Assembly: GCF_026413145.1 (NCBI RefSeq) | Contig: NZ_JAOVYZ010000011.1 | Location: 1 to 45,834, forward strand | Direction: 5' to 3' | Origin: Limosilactobacillus kribbianus | GTDB taxonomy: Bacteria > Bacillota > Bacilli > Lactobacillales > Lactobacillaceae | Length of the DNA stretch: 45,834 nucleotides | Shown here: positions 24,743 to 33,882 of the stretch, piece by piece | How the letters are laid out: every line of letters starts with the position of its first letter | How positions within the stretch are numbered: position 1 is the stretch's first letter | Position numbers and translations under genes: made by a program | The notes under the pieces: model-generated | The model's input: the letters and a program-made list of their open reading frames with translations, nothing else | What the model was told of the DNA's origin: nothing | The model's database searches: none

Positions 24743-25411
24743 TCATTTAACGATGTAATCTAAAAGTTTAAACATCACCTGCTGGTTTTCATTCGGCACG
24801 CCATGGGCGATGATCTCCGCCGGTGTCTGGTGAAGATCGTTACCCTCAAGTGGATACTGGTCATCATTGACCGCCATCTCGCGGACATTATCGAGCTTTG
24901 GTTCGAAGTGGAACTGGAGACCGATAACGTTTGTACCGAGCAGGAAGCCTTGATTCTTCACCAGGTCGCTGGAGAAAAGCAACTGGGCTCCGTCCGGCAC
25001 CTGGAACATTTCCTCGTGCCAGTGTAAGGCCACTAGCTTTTCTGGAATTCCCGGAATCACGTCTGACTGCCGGTAGACCGGCGCCCAGCCGACCTCTTTG
25101 TGCGGGGCCTTGCCGATCTCGCATCCCAGCGTCTTGGCAATCTGCTGGGCACCGTAACAGGCCCCAAAGATCGGCTTGCCCTGATTGAGAAGCTGCTTGA
25201 TTAAGACCCGCTCCTGCTGGATCCAATCGAGGTCGTCGTTCGGGCTCATCGGCCCGCCGAGGACGACGAGCAAGTCCGTCTCGTCCGCCGTCGGGAGGTT
25301 GCCAAACTGATAGGGATGGTAAACGTAGAATTCGTGGTTATGAAGATGAGCCCAGTCCTGAATGGAGCCGGGGCCCTCATTTGGCGTGTGCTGCAAGACA
25401 TTAATTCGCAT
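24743..25411 (-). CDS. Class I glutamine amidotransferase-like protein (GMP synthase-like GATase1)
   Basis: The 222-residue stand-alone GATase1 domain begins RINVLQHTPNEGPGSI. The oxyanion strand is LLVVLGGPMSPNDD (about 47-60), the nucleophile elbow is PIFGACYGAQQIA (Cys near residue 84), and the His-Glu pair is in VIGLQFHFEPKLD (about 165-178). These small GATases of unknown acceptor are common in lactobacilli and are annotated as GMP synthase-like. The ATG at 25411 is chosen because AAAGGA lies 6 bp upstream; the frame is open to 25486 without a ribosome site. It is monocistronic. Confidence 0.88.
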   Translation of the reverse strand: MRINVLQHTPNEGPGSIQDWAHLHNHEFYVYHPYQFGNLPTADETDLLVVLGGPMSPNDDLDWIQQERVLIKQLLNQGKPIFGACYGAQQIAKTLGCEIGKAPHKEVGWAPVYRQSDVIPGIPEKLVALHWHEEMFQVPDGAQLLFSSDLVKNQGFLLGTNVIGLQFHFEPKLDNVREMAVNDDQYPLEGNDLHQTPAEIIAHGVPNENQQVMFKLLDYIVK

Positions 25412-25519
25412 GTTGATCCTTTCCATCGACGGCAATGTTGGATTAGGTATCGCCTGCAAGTACCCTCGTTGGTCACATTTTAGCACAATCCGGGCAATTG
25501 GGTAATCGCCTGATCAAAT

Positions 25520-25915
25520 TTATTTCCTGGGAAATTTTGATGTTCCTGAATGTTTGATTGGAGCGGGATGGGCTAACCGGAGCAGATAAATCTCGCGCTC
25601 CGTGGCCACGCCATCGTTATAGCGACGAGCCCAATAACGAACCTGGCGCGTCGGCAGCCAAGATTTGCCGACCAGGGTCTGAGTTATTCGGGGCGCTGCC
25701 GTGGAACCATACCCCTTCCCCGGGCGGACCCGCTCCAAGTGCCAGCTCGGCCGGGTGATTAATTTAGCGCCCGGAACTTGCTCGTGCCAGCGGGCCTCGT
25801 AGTGCCAGTTCTCCGTCTGCCAGTCGTATTTGACCTGGTGATAGCCGACTTTGACTTGAGAGCTTGCCTGGGCTTCGATCGGAATCGGCCACGGTGCCGT
25901 CTGTCTAAGTCCCAT
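25520..25915 (-). CDS. Hypothetical protein, 131 aa
   Basis: I do not recognise a family. The protein is basic and rich in Trp, Tyr, Arg and His, with no membrane segment or signal peptide. Good GAGGAGGATTAG spacing supports the ATG at 25915. Its last codons and stop coincide with the 14-bp palindrome variant at 25522-25535. It stands alone between the nucleoside hydrolase and amidotransferase genes. Confidence 0.6.
   Translation of the reverse strand: MGLRQTAPWPIPIEAQASSQVKVGYHQVKYDWQTENWHYEARWHEQVPGAKLITRPSWHLERVRPGKGYGSTAAPRITQTLVGKSWLPTRQVRYWARRYNDGVATEREIYLLRLAHPAPIKHSGTSKFPRK
25522..25535. repeat. 14-bp palindrome variant, copy 2 (ATTTCCTGGGAAAT)
   Basis: Differs from copies 1 and 3 by one central base. 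It overlaps the final codons of the 131-aa open frame. Confidence 0.5.
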
Positions 25916-25938
25916 CTAATCCTCCTCTCCAAGGAAAA

Positions 25939-25970
25939 CCCAGAATTACTCCTCAGTGAGGCAATTCTGG
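25939..25970 (-). terminator. Terminator of the nucleoside hydrolase gene
   Basis: On the minus strand: CCAGAATT-GCCTCACTGAGGAGT-AATTCTGG followed by GTTTTCC, an 8-bp stem with a nested CCTC/GAGG pair, just after the hydrolase stop. Confidence 0.65.
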
Positions 25971-25980
25971 ATTACGCTTT

Positions 25981-26919
25981 TTATTCCAGATGAGCGGACT
26001 CGGCTAACTCATCCATCGTCTTGAAGAAGGCATCCTTGTCCGCCTTGGTGACCAGGGTCAGTGGGCGACCATCGGCAGTCTTGAAGGTCCGGCCAGCTGC
26101 CCGCCCCTGCGTCTTGACGTCCGCCGTGGTTTGGATTGTCTTGACCAAGTCTGGGTAGAGGCTGGACAGGGTCGTCAGGACGTCCCAGAGGTAGTAGGTT
26201 GAATCAGCCTCGTCTGCTAAGACCAGTGAGTAGCCCTGGCCGATCAGGTCGATGGCCGGGTACTTGCGGAGGCCGGCCCAGCGAAGGCGCAGTTCCTTGG
26301 TCAGCGGAATTTCTTCGGTACTCTCGAGGCCGACCATCTGAATCTTGATTTTAGAATCAAAGACTGTCTTAACGGCCTCTGGATCCCAGAAGGCATTCCA
26401 TTCGGCGGTTCCGTCGAAGCCCATTTCATTGACGTTGCCGTGACCATCCAGGCAACCACCCATCCAGTAGAGGCATTCGATCTTGTCCTGGATGCCTGGG
26501 TCCACCTGCAGGGCCCGGGCCAGGTCGGTTAGCGGGCCAGTCATAATCAGGGTTACTGGATCATCTGCCTGGTTGATCTTTTCAACCATGTCTAGGTATG
26601 CGGGCTTGGCCGCCTGACGCGTCTTGATGGTGCCGGACTCGTTCAGCATCGGGAAGGCGTCAAAGGAGAATGAACTCAGTCGCCAGTTGGACGGAAACTG
26701 ATGGTGGGCCCGGGAATCAGACTTGGCAACTTCCAGCGGATCGTGGCGTTGGTTGAAGCGGTCGATGATCTTCCGGGAAGCCTCGACGGCCGGATCGACG
26801 TAGCAGTCGGCGTCAACCACCCCAACGCCGAGCAACTTGATGTCCGGCACTTGAAGCAGAAGCAGCAAGGAAACCAGGTCGTCGACGTTGCCGTCATGAT
26901 CAAAGTAGACGTTTTTCAT
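25981..26919 (-). CDS. Inosine-uridine preferring nucleoside hydrolase family protein
   Basis: Splits ribonucleosides to base and ribose. The 312-residue protein has the N-terminal Ca-binding Asp cluster VYFDHDGNVDDLVSLLLLL (usual DTDPGIDD), the LIMTGPLTDLARAL segment (about 121-134), the WMGGCLDGHGNVNE segment (about 149-162; usual MGG) and EWNAFWDPEAVKTV (usual E.N...DP.A). The signature is divergent at the first motif, but all Asp positions are kept. It is monocistronic. The substrate base is unknown. Confidence 0.88.
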   Translation of the reverse strand: MKNVYFDHDGNVDDLVSLLLLLQVPDIKLLGVGVVDADCYVDPAVEASRKIIDRFNQRHDPLEVAKSDSRAHHQFPSNWRLSSFSFDAFPMLNESGTIKTRQAAKPAYLDMVEKINQADDPVTLIMTGPLTDLARALQVDPGIQDKIECLYWMGGCLDGHGNVNEMGFDGTAEWNAFWDPEAVKTVFDSKIKIQMVGLESTEEIPLTKELRLRWAGLRKYPAIDLIGQGYSLVLADEADSTYYLWDVLTTLSSLYPDLVKTIQTTADVKTQGRAAGRTFKTADGRPLTLVTKADKDAFFKTMDELAESAHLE

Positions 26920-27039
26920 GATAAATACCTCCTATTTGGCTTGAGTATATCATGGATTGCAGGCCGTCAGATTAACGTTTTCAGCCTAAATCGTTTTACG
27001 ATTGATAAAAAGTTGGAGAAGTTTTCCGGTATTCTTAAT

Positions 27040-27053
27040 ATTTCCCGGGAAAT
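27040..27053. repeat. 14-bp palindrome, copy 3 (ATTTCCCGGGAAAT)
   Basis: Identical to copy 1, in the intergenic space between the nucleoside hydrolase gene and the T-box promoter, about 105 bp upstream of the -35. Confidence 0.6.
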
Positions 27054-27157
27054 GTTGGCAAATCTTTTTAAAATATCATTCTCATGATTTTATAATTTTT
27101 TCTTATTTATGTCCAACTGAGGAACATCCTTTTCAGCAATAAATTTGCAAATCACTG

Positions 27158-27186
27158 TTGACACTCGGAAAAAGTGTGGTTACAAT
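27158..27186 (+). promoter_or_regulatory. Promoter of the T-box metE-like/luxS operon
   Basis: TTGACA (27158-27163), an exact 17-bp spacer and TACAAT (27181-27186): a near-consensus sigma-A promoter placed just before the T-box leader. Confidence 0.85.
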
Positions 27187-27199
27187 AATGACAATCAAA

Positions 27200-27488
27200 T
27201 TAGAAATTGCTTAGAAGAGATGAGTAGTGACCTGAAGTCATCACAGAGAACCGGGGAAGGTGCGAGCCGGCATGACGGATCTTCACGAAGATGGTCTTGG
27301 AGCAGTTGCGAGGTGTGAGCCGCTCGGTTAACACCTCACGGGAGACGCCCGGTATCGCGTCTGGGTCTACCATGGAAATGGTGTACCTACTGAGGATTGG
27401 GCAGTGATGCCCGGTTGAACAAGGGTGGTAACACGTTGAAAAGACGTCCCCGCAGATAAGCAAATGCTTTTCTGCGGGGATTTTTATT
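27200..27488 (+). promoter_or_regulatory. T-box leader RNA (tRNA-sensing riboswitch) with terminator
   Basis: The conserved T-box sequence AAGGGTGGTAACACG is at 27421-27435, and its TGGT bulge pairs with the tRNA acceptor end. Upstream, Stem I elements are visible: AGTA-type base (GATGAGTAGTGACC, from 27219) and the AGAGAACCGGGGAAGGTGCGAG apical region. Downstream, CCCCGCAGA / TCTGCGGGG (27448-27479) plus TTTTTATTT is the terminator. Lactobacillales control methionine genes with Met-specific T-boxes, and the gene downstream makes methionine. ATG triplets at 27272 and 27291 are candidates for the specifier, but I could not fold Stem I well enough to fix it. Confidence 0.9.
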
Positions 27489-27533
27489 TACCCTGAGTTA
27501 GCTTGTTTTACATGAAGAAAGGATCGATGTTTT

Positions 27534-28670
27534 ATGACTGAATTTACTGCACGTACGACTTCCCCATTTCGTTTTGACATTGTTGGCTCATTCTTGCGCC
27601 CCCAGGAACTGAAAGACGCCCGCGCCAAGTACGCCAAGGGCGAGATCAGCAAACCCGAGCTGACGGAGGTTGAAAATCACTGCATTGAAGATTTGATTAA
27701 GAAGGAAGAAGCGGCCGGCTTGAAGGCTGTAACGGACGGTGAATTTCGCCGCAGCTGGTGGCACCTTGACTTCTTCTGGGGCCTGGGTGGCGTTAAGAAA
27801 GCCATTTTGCAGGAAGGCTACCACTTTGCTGATGAAGAGACCCGGCCGGAAACCGCTCAACTCACCGGCAAGGTCACGGGTGAAAACCACCCCTTCGTCG
27901 AATACTTCAAGTTTGTTCGTGACCACGTTAGTCCAGGGACCCAGGTCAAGCAGACGATTCCTGCACCAGCGCAATTCTTGGAAGAGTTTCTCCGACCAGA
28001 AAATCAGGCCAATGCAAAGAAATTTTACCCGAACCTGGACGAACTTGACCATGACGTGGCGGCGGCCTACCACCAGGTAATTGAGGACCTGTACGCGGCT
28101 GGTTGTCGAACCCTGCAGCTGGACGACTGTACCTGGGGCATTTCGGTCAATAACTTCGCAAACTTAAAGAAGAAGGATCCGAACGCCGATACGTCACAGC
28201 TCAAGGCCCTGCAGGAACGTTTTCTGAAAGTTAATAACGAGGCGATCGCCGGGCTGCCGACAGACCTGACCGTCAACACCCACGTTTGCCGGGGCAATTA
28301 CCACTCTACCTGGGCCGCAGCTGGTGGCTACGGACCGGTGGCCGACACCCTGCTGGCCCACGAAAACGTTAAGACCTTCTACCTGGAATACGACAGCGAC
28401 CGCGCCGGTGGCTTTGAACCGCTCACCGCTGTGCCGGACGACAAGTACGTGGTCCTCGGGCTGGTCACCTCCAAGAGTGGGGAGTTGGAAGACAAACAGG
28501 CGATCATCGACCGAATCAACGAGGCAGCGAAGTACCACCCACTCAATCGCCTCTGTCTCAGTCCCCAATGTGGGTTTGCCTCAACGGAAGAAGGTAATAT
28601 TCTGACGGAAGAGCAGCAATGGGCCAAGATCAAGTTGATTAAGGAAATCGCCGAAGAAATTTGGGGCTAA
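27534..28670 (+). CDS. YxjH/YxjG-like cobalamin-independent methionine synthase (MetE C-terminal family)
   Basis: The 378-residue protein corresponds to the catalytic C-terminal barrel of MetE. The zinc ligands are visible: [13 protein letters not shown] (His and Cys, about 244-256), [15 protein letters not shown] (Glu, about 283-297) and [14 protein letters not shown] (Cys, about 341-354). It transfers a methyl group to homocysteine to give methionine. The short form lacks the N-terminal MetE half, so its methyl donor may differ (in B. subtilis YxjG/YxjH are S-box genes linked to sulfur salvage). The ATG follows AAAGGA. It is the first gene after the T-box and is co-transcribed with the luxS remnant 23 bp downstream. 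Confidence 0.9.
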   Translation: MTEFTARTTSPFRFDIVGSFLRPQELKDARAKYAKGEISKPELTEVENHCIEDLIKKEEAAGLKAVTDGEFRRSWWHLDFFWGLGGVKKAILQEGYHFADEETRPETAQLTGKVTGENHPFVEYFKFVRDHVSPGTQVKQTIPAPAQFLEEFLRPENQANAKKFYPNLDELDHDVAAAYHQVIEDLYAAGCRTLQLDDCTWGISVNNFANLKKKDPNADTSQLKALQERFLKVNNEAIAGLPTDLTVNTHVCRGNYHSTWAAAGGYGPVADTLLAHENVKTFYLEYDSDRAGGFEPLTAVPDDKYVVLGLVTSKSGELEDKQAIIDRINEAAKYHPLNRLCLSPQCGFASTEEGNILTEEQQWAKIKLIKEIAEEIWG

Positions 28671-28693
28671 CTAAGAAAGGAAGTTTTTTCATT

Positions 28694-29170
28694 ATGGCTA
28701 AGGTTGAAAGTTTTACACTGGATCACACAAAGGTGAAAGCACCCTACGTTCGTTTAATTACCGTCGAAACTGGGCCCAAGGGCGATAAGATCAGCAACTA
28801 TGATCTTCGGCTCGTCCAGCCGAACGTTAACGCCATCCCAACGGCCGGACTGCACACAATCGAACACCTCCTGGCGGGTCTGCTGCGTGACCGCCTCGAT
28901 GGCGTGATTGACTGTTCGCCCTTTGGCTGTCGAACCGGCTTCCACCTGATTACCTAGGGCGAACATTCCACGACCGAGGTCGCTAAAGCGCTGAAGTCTT
29001 CACTGGAGGAAATTGCCTACAAGACCAAGTGGGAAGACGTCCAGGGCACGACCATCGAATCCTGCGGGAACTACCGCGACCACTCGCTCTTCTCCGCCAA
29101 AGAATGGTCGAAGAAGATCCTGAGCGAAGAGATCTCCGACCAGCCATTTGAACGCCACGTTGTTGAATAA
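28694..29170 (+). pseudogene. luxS: luxS interrupted by an in-frame amber codon
   Basis: Two open segments in one frame give a full-length 158-codon S-ribosylhomocysteine lyase, split by TAG at 28955-28957. The first part has the family start and the zinc motif HTIEH (residues 54-58) and the catalytic-Cys segment SPFGCRTGF. The second part ([15 protein letters not shown] to ESCGNYRDH) has the third zinc ligand Cys. Intact homologues have Trp before GEH, so TGG to TAG explains the stop with a single base change. There is no frameshift. The 87-residue product lacks one zinc ligand and should be inactive, so AI-2 production and homocysteine regeneration by LuxS would be lost. A sequencing error is the main alternative. 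Confidence 0.9.
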
Positions 29171-29199
29171 TCCAGCATCCACAGGAAGGGATGATCCAA

Positions 29200-29322
29200 A
29201 TGAACATCACCAATTGCCTCAACACGAACCTGCTCAAGATTAAGGAGCAGGAACAATCCAATCAACAGCATCCACAACATCCCAATAGTATCTGGCAGAA
29301 AATTTTGAGCATCTTTTCCTAA
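29200..29322 (+). CDS. Small ORF, 40 aa, unknown
   Basis: An ATG at 29200 with AGGAAGGG about 9 bp upstream opens a 40-codon frame (an in-frame ATG at 29191 abuts the ribosome site). The peptide has a Gln/His-rich middle and a short amphipathic end (SIWQKILSIFS). It sits 29 bp after the luxS stop and directly before a terminator, so it is the third gene of the T-box operon. I know no family for it; it may be chance. Confidence 0.4.
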   Translation: MNITNCLNTNLLKIKEQEQSNQQHPQHPNSIWQKILSIFS

Positions 29323-29327
29323 ATTAA

Positions 29328-29365
29328 TGGCCGCCGAGAGCGAATTGCCCTCGGCGACCATTTTG
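29328..29365. terminator. Terminator between the luxS operon and the acetyltransferase gene
   Basis: TGGCCGCCGAG / CTCGGCGACCA with a central loop, followed by TTTTGCGTTTTG on the plus strand. It is likely bidirectional. Confidence 0.75.
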
Positions 29366-29373
29366 CGTTTTGT

Positions 29374-29985
29374 TTAGTTTTCGATCTGCTTGATGACGCG
29401 AGCCGGCACACCAGCGACCACGGTGTTGGCTGGGACATCCTTGGTAACCACCGCACCGGCAGCAACCACGGAATTCTCCCCCACCGTGACGCCCTGCAGG
29501 ATGGTAGTGTTGGCCCCGATCCAGGCATTCTTGCAAATGTGGATTGGCGCGGGGATGAGGTCGTGGCGATGGGCCGCATCCAAACCGTGATTCAGCGTCG
29601 CTAGGACTACATGATGGCCAATCAAGGCGCCGTCGTCAATCGTGATGCCCCCCTGATCCTGCATGGCAACGCCGGCATTAACGTAGATGTGCTTGCCGAA
29701 TTTAATGTTGGCGCCAAAGTCGGTCGTAAACGGCAGGATAACGGTTACCGTAGAATCGACTGGACGGCAGGTCAGCTCGGATAAGGCCGCTTGAATCTCC
29801 TGGTGGTCGTGATAGCCAGTGCTAATTTCGGCTAGGATCAGGTTCGCCCGGGCAGTCATCTTGGCGCTCATCGCCATTTCTGGCGAGCCATGCTTGATAA
29901 GCTGGCCAGTCTGGACGTAGCGGCGGAAGTGTGCGAGCTCCGTTGGGTCGACTTGGCGTAGTTTGGTTTGTTCTTTTGGTGTCAT
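29374..29985 (-). CDS. Sugar O-acetyltransferase (maltose/galactoside O-acetyltransferase family)
   Basis: The 203-residue LbH protein has an N-terminal helical mac domain ([16 protein letters not shown].., about 14-60), then left-handed beta-helix hexapeptides. [22 protein letters not shown] and [20 protein letters not shown] contain the catalytic His (about 135), and [30 protein letters not shown] follows the usual LacA/Maa order. It acetylates a sugar or other hydroxyl with acetyl-CoA. It is monocistronic and convergent with the methionine operon. Confidence 0.9.
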   Translation of the reverse strand: MTPKEQTKLRQVDPTELAHFRRYVQTGQLIKHGSPEMAMSAKMTARANLILAEISTGYHDHQEIQAALSELTCRPVDSTVTVILPFTTDFGANIKFGKHIYVNAGVAMQDQGGITIDDGALIGHHVVLATLNHGLDAAHRHDLIPAPIHICKNAWIGANTTILQGVTVGENSVVAAGAVVTKDVPANTVVAGVPARVIKQIEN

Positions 29986-29999
29986 GATGATTTCTCCTC

Positions 30000-31718
30000 T
30001 TATTTTTTCAAGCTGTATTCCTTCAACGCACGATGAAAGGCACTTCGTCTTGAATAGCGTGAATGGTATTGTGCCAGCATATCCTGCTTGCTTGATGATA
30101 GACCCAGTGCCACTGACGCCTCACCTAACATTGAAACCAGGGCGGCGCATTCATCATAAGCTCTTCGGTTATTGTTTTTCATTACTTCTACAACTCGCTT
30201 CTCAACCAATTCCCGGAACTGTTGGTAAAAAGCCAATTTCTGCTCAGTAGTGAGTTTAACTGTTCGCTGCCATTGCAAAAAATCTTTTCCAAGCTCTTTA
30301 GCAGTTATAGGCTTTTCTTCTATGAAGTCAAACAGGCTTAGTTCTCTCACGATCAACTCACACATTGATAATCCGCCAACTGAAAGCACTTTAGAATCGC
30401 TCAGTAAAAGCAAGAACGCTGGGACTCCGCATTTAACAAAGCTCCCTTTGCAAATTTTATTGGCTATCAGACTTTGAAAATCCCCTTGAAAGAAAAATAG
30501 TAGATTAGCGGCCGTATCGCTGAGTTGATTTTCATGCAGTTCCGTCGCTTGATTCATAAAGCCATATTCATTTTGTTCCCACCGTGATTCTGCTTTTTTT
30601 ATTGTCTGGTCAACCTGCTCCTCGTATTTGGTAAAATCATGACAATTAAAGCGCAGCTGAAAGTAATTTGCCAAGGTTGAATGCGATGCAAAGGCAACAA
30701 ACAGATATTGTTCCTCTTGGTCCGCGGTGCCAAACTTTGCGGCTAGTTTTGCTAGCATCACCGCAATTTTGCTTCGAACAATATACTTTTCATCAATTGT
30801 TTTGAGTGCCTCATCGCCAATTTGAAGCAGGTGTTGCCCAACCCTTGGGGAAGCTAAGCCTTTTTCTAATTGATTGGAAATGTATTGTTCATATAGTCCT
30901 GGATGAGTCTTAACATGCTTCCGCGCCGCTCTTAGTAAAATTGTCTGATCACCACTAAGTTTAATTGCCTCATTCAACAACTCTTGCGAAACGGGAGACT
31001 TTGTTCGACCAAGGTAGGTGATCCAAAGGGGAAGAAAATCGGCAAAGTCTGGTAATTCTTGCCCAACCTGCATCAGATTTTCCAACCTAATCTGGTAACG
31101 ACTAGTTTTCATTACCTGATAAATTGCTCTGGGACGCTTCTTTAACGGTACGTCGAAATAGGTCATGTAAGCAGCCAAAATGGAAAGCTTTTGGGGGTGA
31201 ATACCTGTTAATTTTTCATCAAGGTCCTCAAGTGGAACCTGATCTCCCGTTTTTTCTTCCCATTTAATGTTTATCGCTGTGACTTTCAAGTTCAACAAAT
31301 TGGTGGCAAGCTCGCGCCCAATATGGCTTTCTCTATATTTCAGACACTTTAGAAGATAACGATATGCTGTTTTAATGTCCTTGCTGAAATTTGCATGGTC
31401 ATGATAATAAATTTCGTTGTCCGGGTCGTCATACCAGTCGTCGTACTCCTCATTAACTTCTTTTTCAATCCAGAGATTACCTTTCTGGATTCGATTTAAG
31501 TTTTCCTTTATTATGTCATATTGCTTCAGGAATAATTGACGTTGTTTGCCCCGCAAATGTGGTTGCACCACTCCTGCCTGATTTAAAGCAGTAAGGAAAC
31601 CGTTCCTTTGCTCAGCAGGCAGTTTCCGAGCATATTCGTGGATGAAGATAGAAAGTTCACTATGATTTTTCTGTTCACACTGTTGATCAACCGAAGTTAA
31701 GAATTGAACGATATTCAT
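30000..31718 (-). CDS. Hypothetical protein, 572 aa, predicted all-helical
   Basis: I do not recognise a family. The sequence is mostly helical, with many short alternating Leu/Ala/Glu segments like TPR-type or HEAT-type helical repeats. An acidic, Tyr-rich insert lies at about 90-108 ([20 protein letters not shown]), near a short charged region. There is no signal peptide, membrane helix or metal motif. The ATG at 31718 follows AGGGAG. It is more AT-rich than the surrounding enzymes, which suggests acquired DNA. It ends 14 bp before the acetyltransferase start, so the two might be co-transcribed. Similarity to regions of SWIM-associated helical proteins is possible but not shown. Confidence 0.65.
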   Translation of the reverse strand: MNIVQFLTSVDQQCEQKNHSELSIFIHEYARKLPAEQRNGFLTALNQAGVVQPHLRGKQRQLFLKQYDIIKENLNRIQKGNLWIEKEVNEEYDDWYDDPDNEIYYHDHANFSKDIKTAYRYLLKCLKYRESHIGRELATNLLNLKVTAINIKWEEKTGDQVPLEDLDEKLTGIHPQKLSILAAYMTYFDVPLKKRPRAIYQVMKTSRYQIRLENLMQVGQELPDFADFLPLWITYLGRTKSPVSQELLNEAIKLSGDQTILLRAARKHVKTHPGLYEQYISNQLEKGLASPRVGQHLLQIGDEALKTIDEKYIVRSKIAVMLAKLAAKFGTADQEEQYLFVAFASHSTLANYFQLRFNCHDFTKYEEQVDQTIKKAESRWEQNEYGFMNQATELHENQLSDTAANLLFFFQGDFQSLIANKICKGSFVKCGVPAFLLLLSDSKVLSVGGLSMCELIVRELSLFDFIEEKPITAKELGKDFLQWQRTVKLTTEQKLAFYQQFRELVEKRVVEVMKNNNRRAYDECAALVSMLGEASVALGLSSSKQDMLAQYHSRYSRRSAFHRALKEYSLKK

Positions 31719-31926
31719 TTAATGCTCCCTGATTCAGAAAATAATAAACTACAACAAAGAAGTGTCTTCCACCTATCACAGTAACAGTTTCATTTGTAAA
31801 AACAAGTTAAGCAAAATCCATTCTGAGCTTTTTAGTCGTGCTAGCTTCCAATTTATTGCCAATTGTGCAATAAATTAATTTATGATATCATAGTCTTACA
31901 AAAAGTCAGTAAGGGAGCGTTTAACC

Positions 31927-33012
31927 ATGACCGTTGAATTAGGAATCTCCACTTTTGGCGAAACTACACCACTGGAAGTCACTGGCAAGCCGATTCGACA
32001 CGATGAGCGAATCCGCGACCTCATTGATGAGATTGTACTTGCCGATCAGCTCGGCATCGATGCCTACGCCGTTGGCGAACATCACCGCAAGGATTTCGCT
32101 GTCTCTGCACCGGAAATCATTCTAGCCATGGCGGCATCAAGAACTCAGCAAATTCACCTCTCTAGCGCAACCACCAATCTGCCGACGATCGATCCCATCC
32201 GGGTTTACGAGCAGTACGCCACGATCGACGTGGTGGCACCCGGGCGAGTGGAGATCATGGCCGGCCGTGGTTCGTTTACGGAGGCCTTTGATTTGTTCGG
32301 GTATAATCTAGCCGATTACGATGCGCTGTTTAAGGAAAAGCTGGACATGCTGATTAAGATTAACCAGCATGAGATCCTAGATTGGCCCAAGGGAAAGTTC
32401 ACGCCAAAAGTCGATCATCTTGGGATCTATCCTCGTTCTAGACGGCTCCTACCAATCTTGCTGGCAACCGGTGGCAACATTAATTCGACAATCCGGGCCG
32501 CTGAAATGGGGCTGCCAATTGTTTATGCGATTCTCGGTGGCAAATATGCCGACTTCAAGCCGTTGATTCAACTATACCGGGCGGTAGCGGAGAAGGCCGG
32601 CCAAAAGCGTGGCCAAATGCCGGTTGCTGCGCATTCCTGGGGCTGGTTAAGTGATGATAATGAACAGGCGATCAAGGAATACTTTTACCCGACCAAGCTG
32701 CTCATTGATACCATCGGTAAGGAACGACCGCAGTGGAAGGAGATGACCTACGAGCAGTACTTGGAAAGCATCGGCACGGACGGCGCAATTTTCGTCGGGG
32801 ATGCCGATCGGGTTGCCGATAAAATCATCAAGATGATGGAAGATTTGGGGTTGAAACGGTTCTACCTGCACCTGCCGATTGCTTCCATGCCGCACGACAA
32901 GATCATGCGCGCCATCGAAATCTATGGGAAAGGGGTCGTGCCGAAAGTGAAGCAGTACTTCGAACGAAAGAGTAAGCTCAACGAATTTTCGATTAAGTGG
33001 AAAGAACACTAG
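31927..33012 (+). CDS. LLM-class flavin-dependent oxidoreductase (luciferase-like monooxygenase)
   Basis: The 361-residue bacterial-luciferase-like TIM barrel shows ELGISTFGETTPLEVTGKPI at the start, LADQLGIDAYAVGEHHRKDFAVSAPE (about 38-63; the GEHH signature), LSSATTNLPTIDPIRVYEQYATID (about 78-101), and RVEIMAGRGSF (about 107-117). It uses reduced FMN/F420-like cofactor; lactobacilli use FMN. The substrate is unknown. GGGAGCG precedes the ATG. It is a single gene convergent with the acyltransferase. Confidence 0.88.
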   Translation: MTVELGISTFGETTPLEVTGKPIRHDERIRDLIDEIVLADQLGIDAYAVGEHHRKDFAVSAPEIILAMAASRTQQIHLSSATTNLPTIDPIRVYEQYATIDVVAPGRVEIMAGRGSFTEAFDLFGYNLADYDALFKEKLDMLIKINQHEILDWPKGKFTPKVDHLGIYPRSRRLLPILLATGGNINSTIRAAEMGLPIVYAILGGKYADFKPLIQLYRAVAEKAGQKRGQMPVAAHSWGWLSDDNEQAIKEYFYPTKLLIDTIGKERPQWKEMTYEQYLESIGTDGAIFVGDADRVADKIIKMMEDLGLKRFYLHLPIASMPHDKIMRAIEIYGKGVVPKVKQYFERKSKLNEFSIKWKEH

Positions 33013-33018
33013 GGACGT

Positions 33019-33123
33019 TTAGTAATCAAAGCTTTCTCCGTTATTCACAAAGAAGTCGGATAATCTTGGTGGAATAGTTGCTTTAACAGTATGTATTTGA
33101 GCAACCTCAACGAAATCCAAAAT
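33019..33123 (-). pseudogene. Possible C-terminal gene remnant
   Basis: A 34-codon open frame without a start codon, ending in SDFFVNNGESFDY and a stop at 33019-33021, lies in the gap between two convergent genes. It reads like the tail of a real protein, but I cannot name it and nothing upstream continues it, because an in-frame stop lies at 33124-33126. It may be chance. Confidence 0.2.
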
Positions 33124-33140
33124 TTACCCTCTTGGTCTGT

Positions 33141-33788
33141 TTAGTTACTCCCATCAAGTTTCTTTTTGATCTCAGCAAGCTTCACAATCGCCTCTTCTAC
33201 ATCAAGCGTGGTTAACAACGGAATAATCCGATCAAGCAATTCATCGGGAAAGTCCCACCATTTGATCTGCTCCAGCTTTGCGATCGTCTCATCATCAAAC
33301 CTTGGGCGAATTAGCTTAGCGGGATTGCCGCCAACGACCGTGTATGGCGCAACGTTTTTCGTCACGACTGACTGGGCACCGATGATTGCACCATCGCCGA
33401 CCGTTACGCCGGGCATGATCGTCGCCTTCCTGCCAATCCACACATCGTTACCAATCACCGTATCGTTGCGCTTGAGATCCTGACGGCTTACCCGGGTCAG
33501 CTCTCGCCAATCGGCAGAAAAAGTATTAAAGGGGTAAGTTGAAATCGACTTGACCGAATGATTCGCACTTGCCATCAAGAATTCGACCCCTGTCGCGATC
33601 GCACAGAATTTGCCGATCCTGAGTTGATAGGTATCGCGCGGGTTGTTGTATAAAATATGGTTTTGGCTGAATTTCGCCGGGTTCTCATCGCGGGCTAAAC
33701 TGTAGTAGCTATGCTCACCAACATGAACATTCGCTGGGAAATCAATTTCTGACAGCATCAAGGTCGCTTCACTATATTTGTTGGCCAT
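33141..33788 (-). CDS. Vat/XAT-type hexapeptide acyltransferase
   Basis: The 215-residue left-handed beta-helix protein is of the CatB/Vat xenobiotic acyltransferase type: HVGEHSYYSLARDE (about 21-34), IGKFCAIATGVEFLMASANHSVKSISTYPF (about 77-106; the catalytic His in ANH and the STYPF loop are typical), NDVWIGRKATIMPGVTVGDGAIIGAQSVVTKNV (about 134-166), and WWDFPDELL (about 196-204). Family members acetylate streptogramin A or chloramphenicol, but many act on other substrates, so antibiotic resistance cannot be inferred. The ribosome site GGAGAT supports the ATG. Confidence 0.87.
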   Translation of the reverse strand: MANKYSEATLMLSEIDFPANVHVGEHSYYSLARDENPAKFSQNHILYNNPRDTYQLRIGKFCAIATGVEFLMASANHSVKSISTYPFNTFSADWRELTRVSRQDLKRNDTVIGNDVWIGRKATIMPGVTVGDGAIIGAQSVVTKNVAPYTVVGGNPAKLIRPRFDDETIAKLEQIKWWDFPDELLDRIIPLLTTLDVEEAIVKLAEIKKKLDGSN

Positions 33789-33882
33789 TTTGATCTCCGC
33801 TTTCTTTATGAATTTACTAATGCAATATTATAAAATCAGTATGTAGTATGAAATAAGCATCGGCTTTAACGGGTCGATGCTT

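Noticed and set aside
27200-27300. Naming the T-box specifier as ATG (methionine) with certainty
   Set aside because: Two ATG triplets exist, but neither could be placed in a folded specifier loop by eye; methionine specificity is inferred from the downstream gene only.
33141-33788. Antibiotic resistance from the Vat-like acyltransferase
   Set aside because: The family includes many enzymes that do not act on antibiotics, and no resistance context is present.
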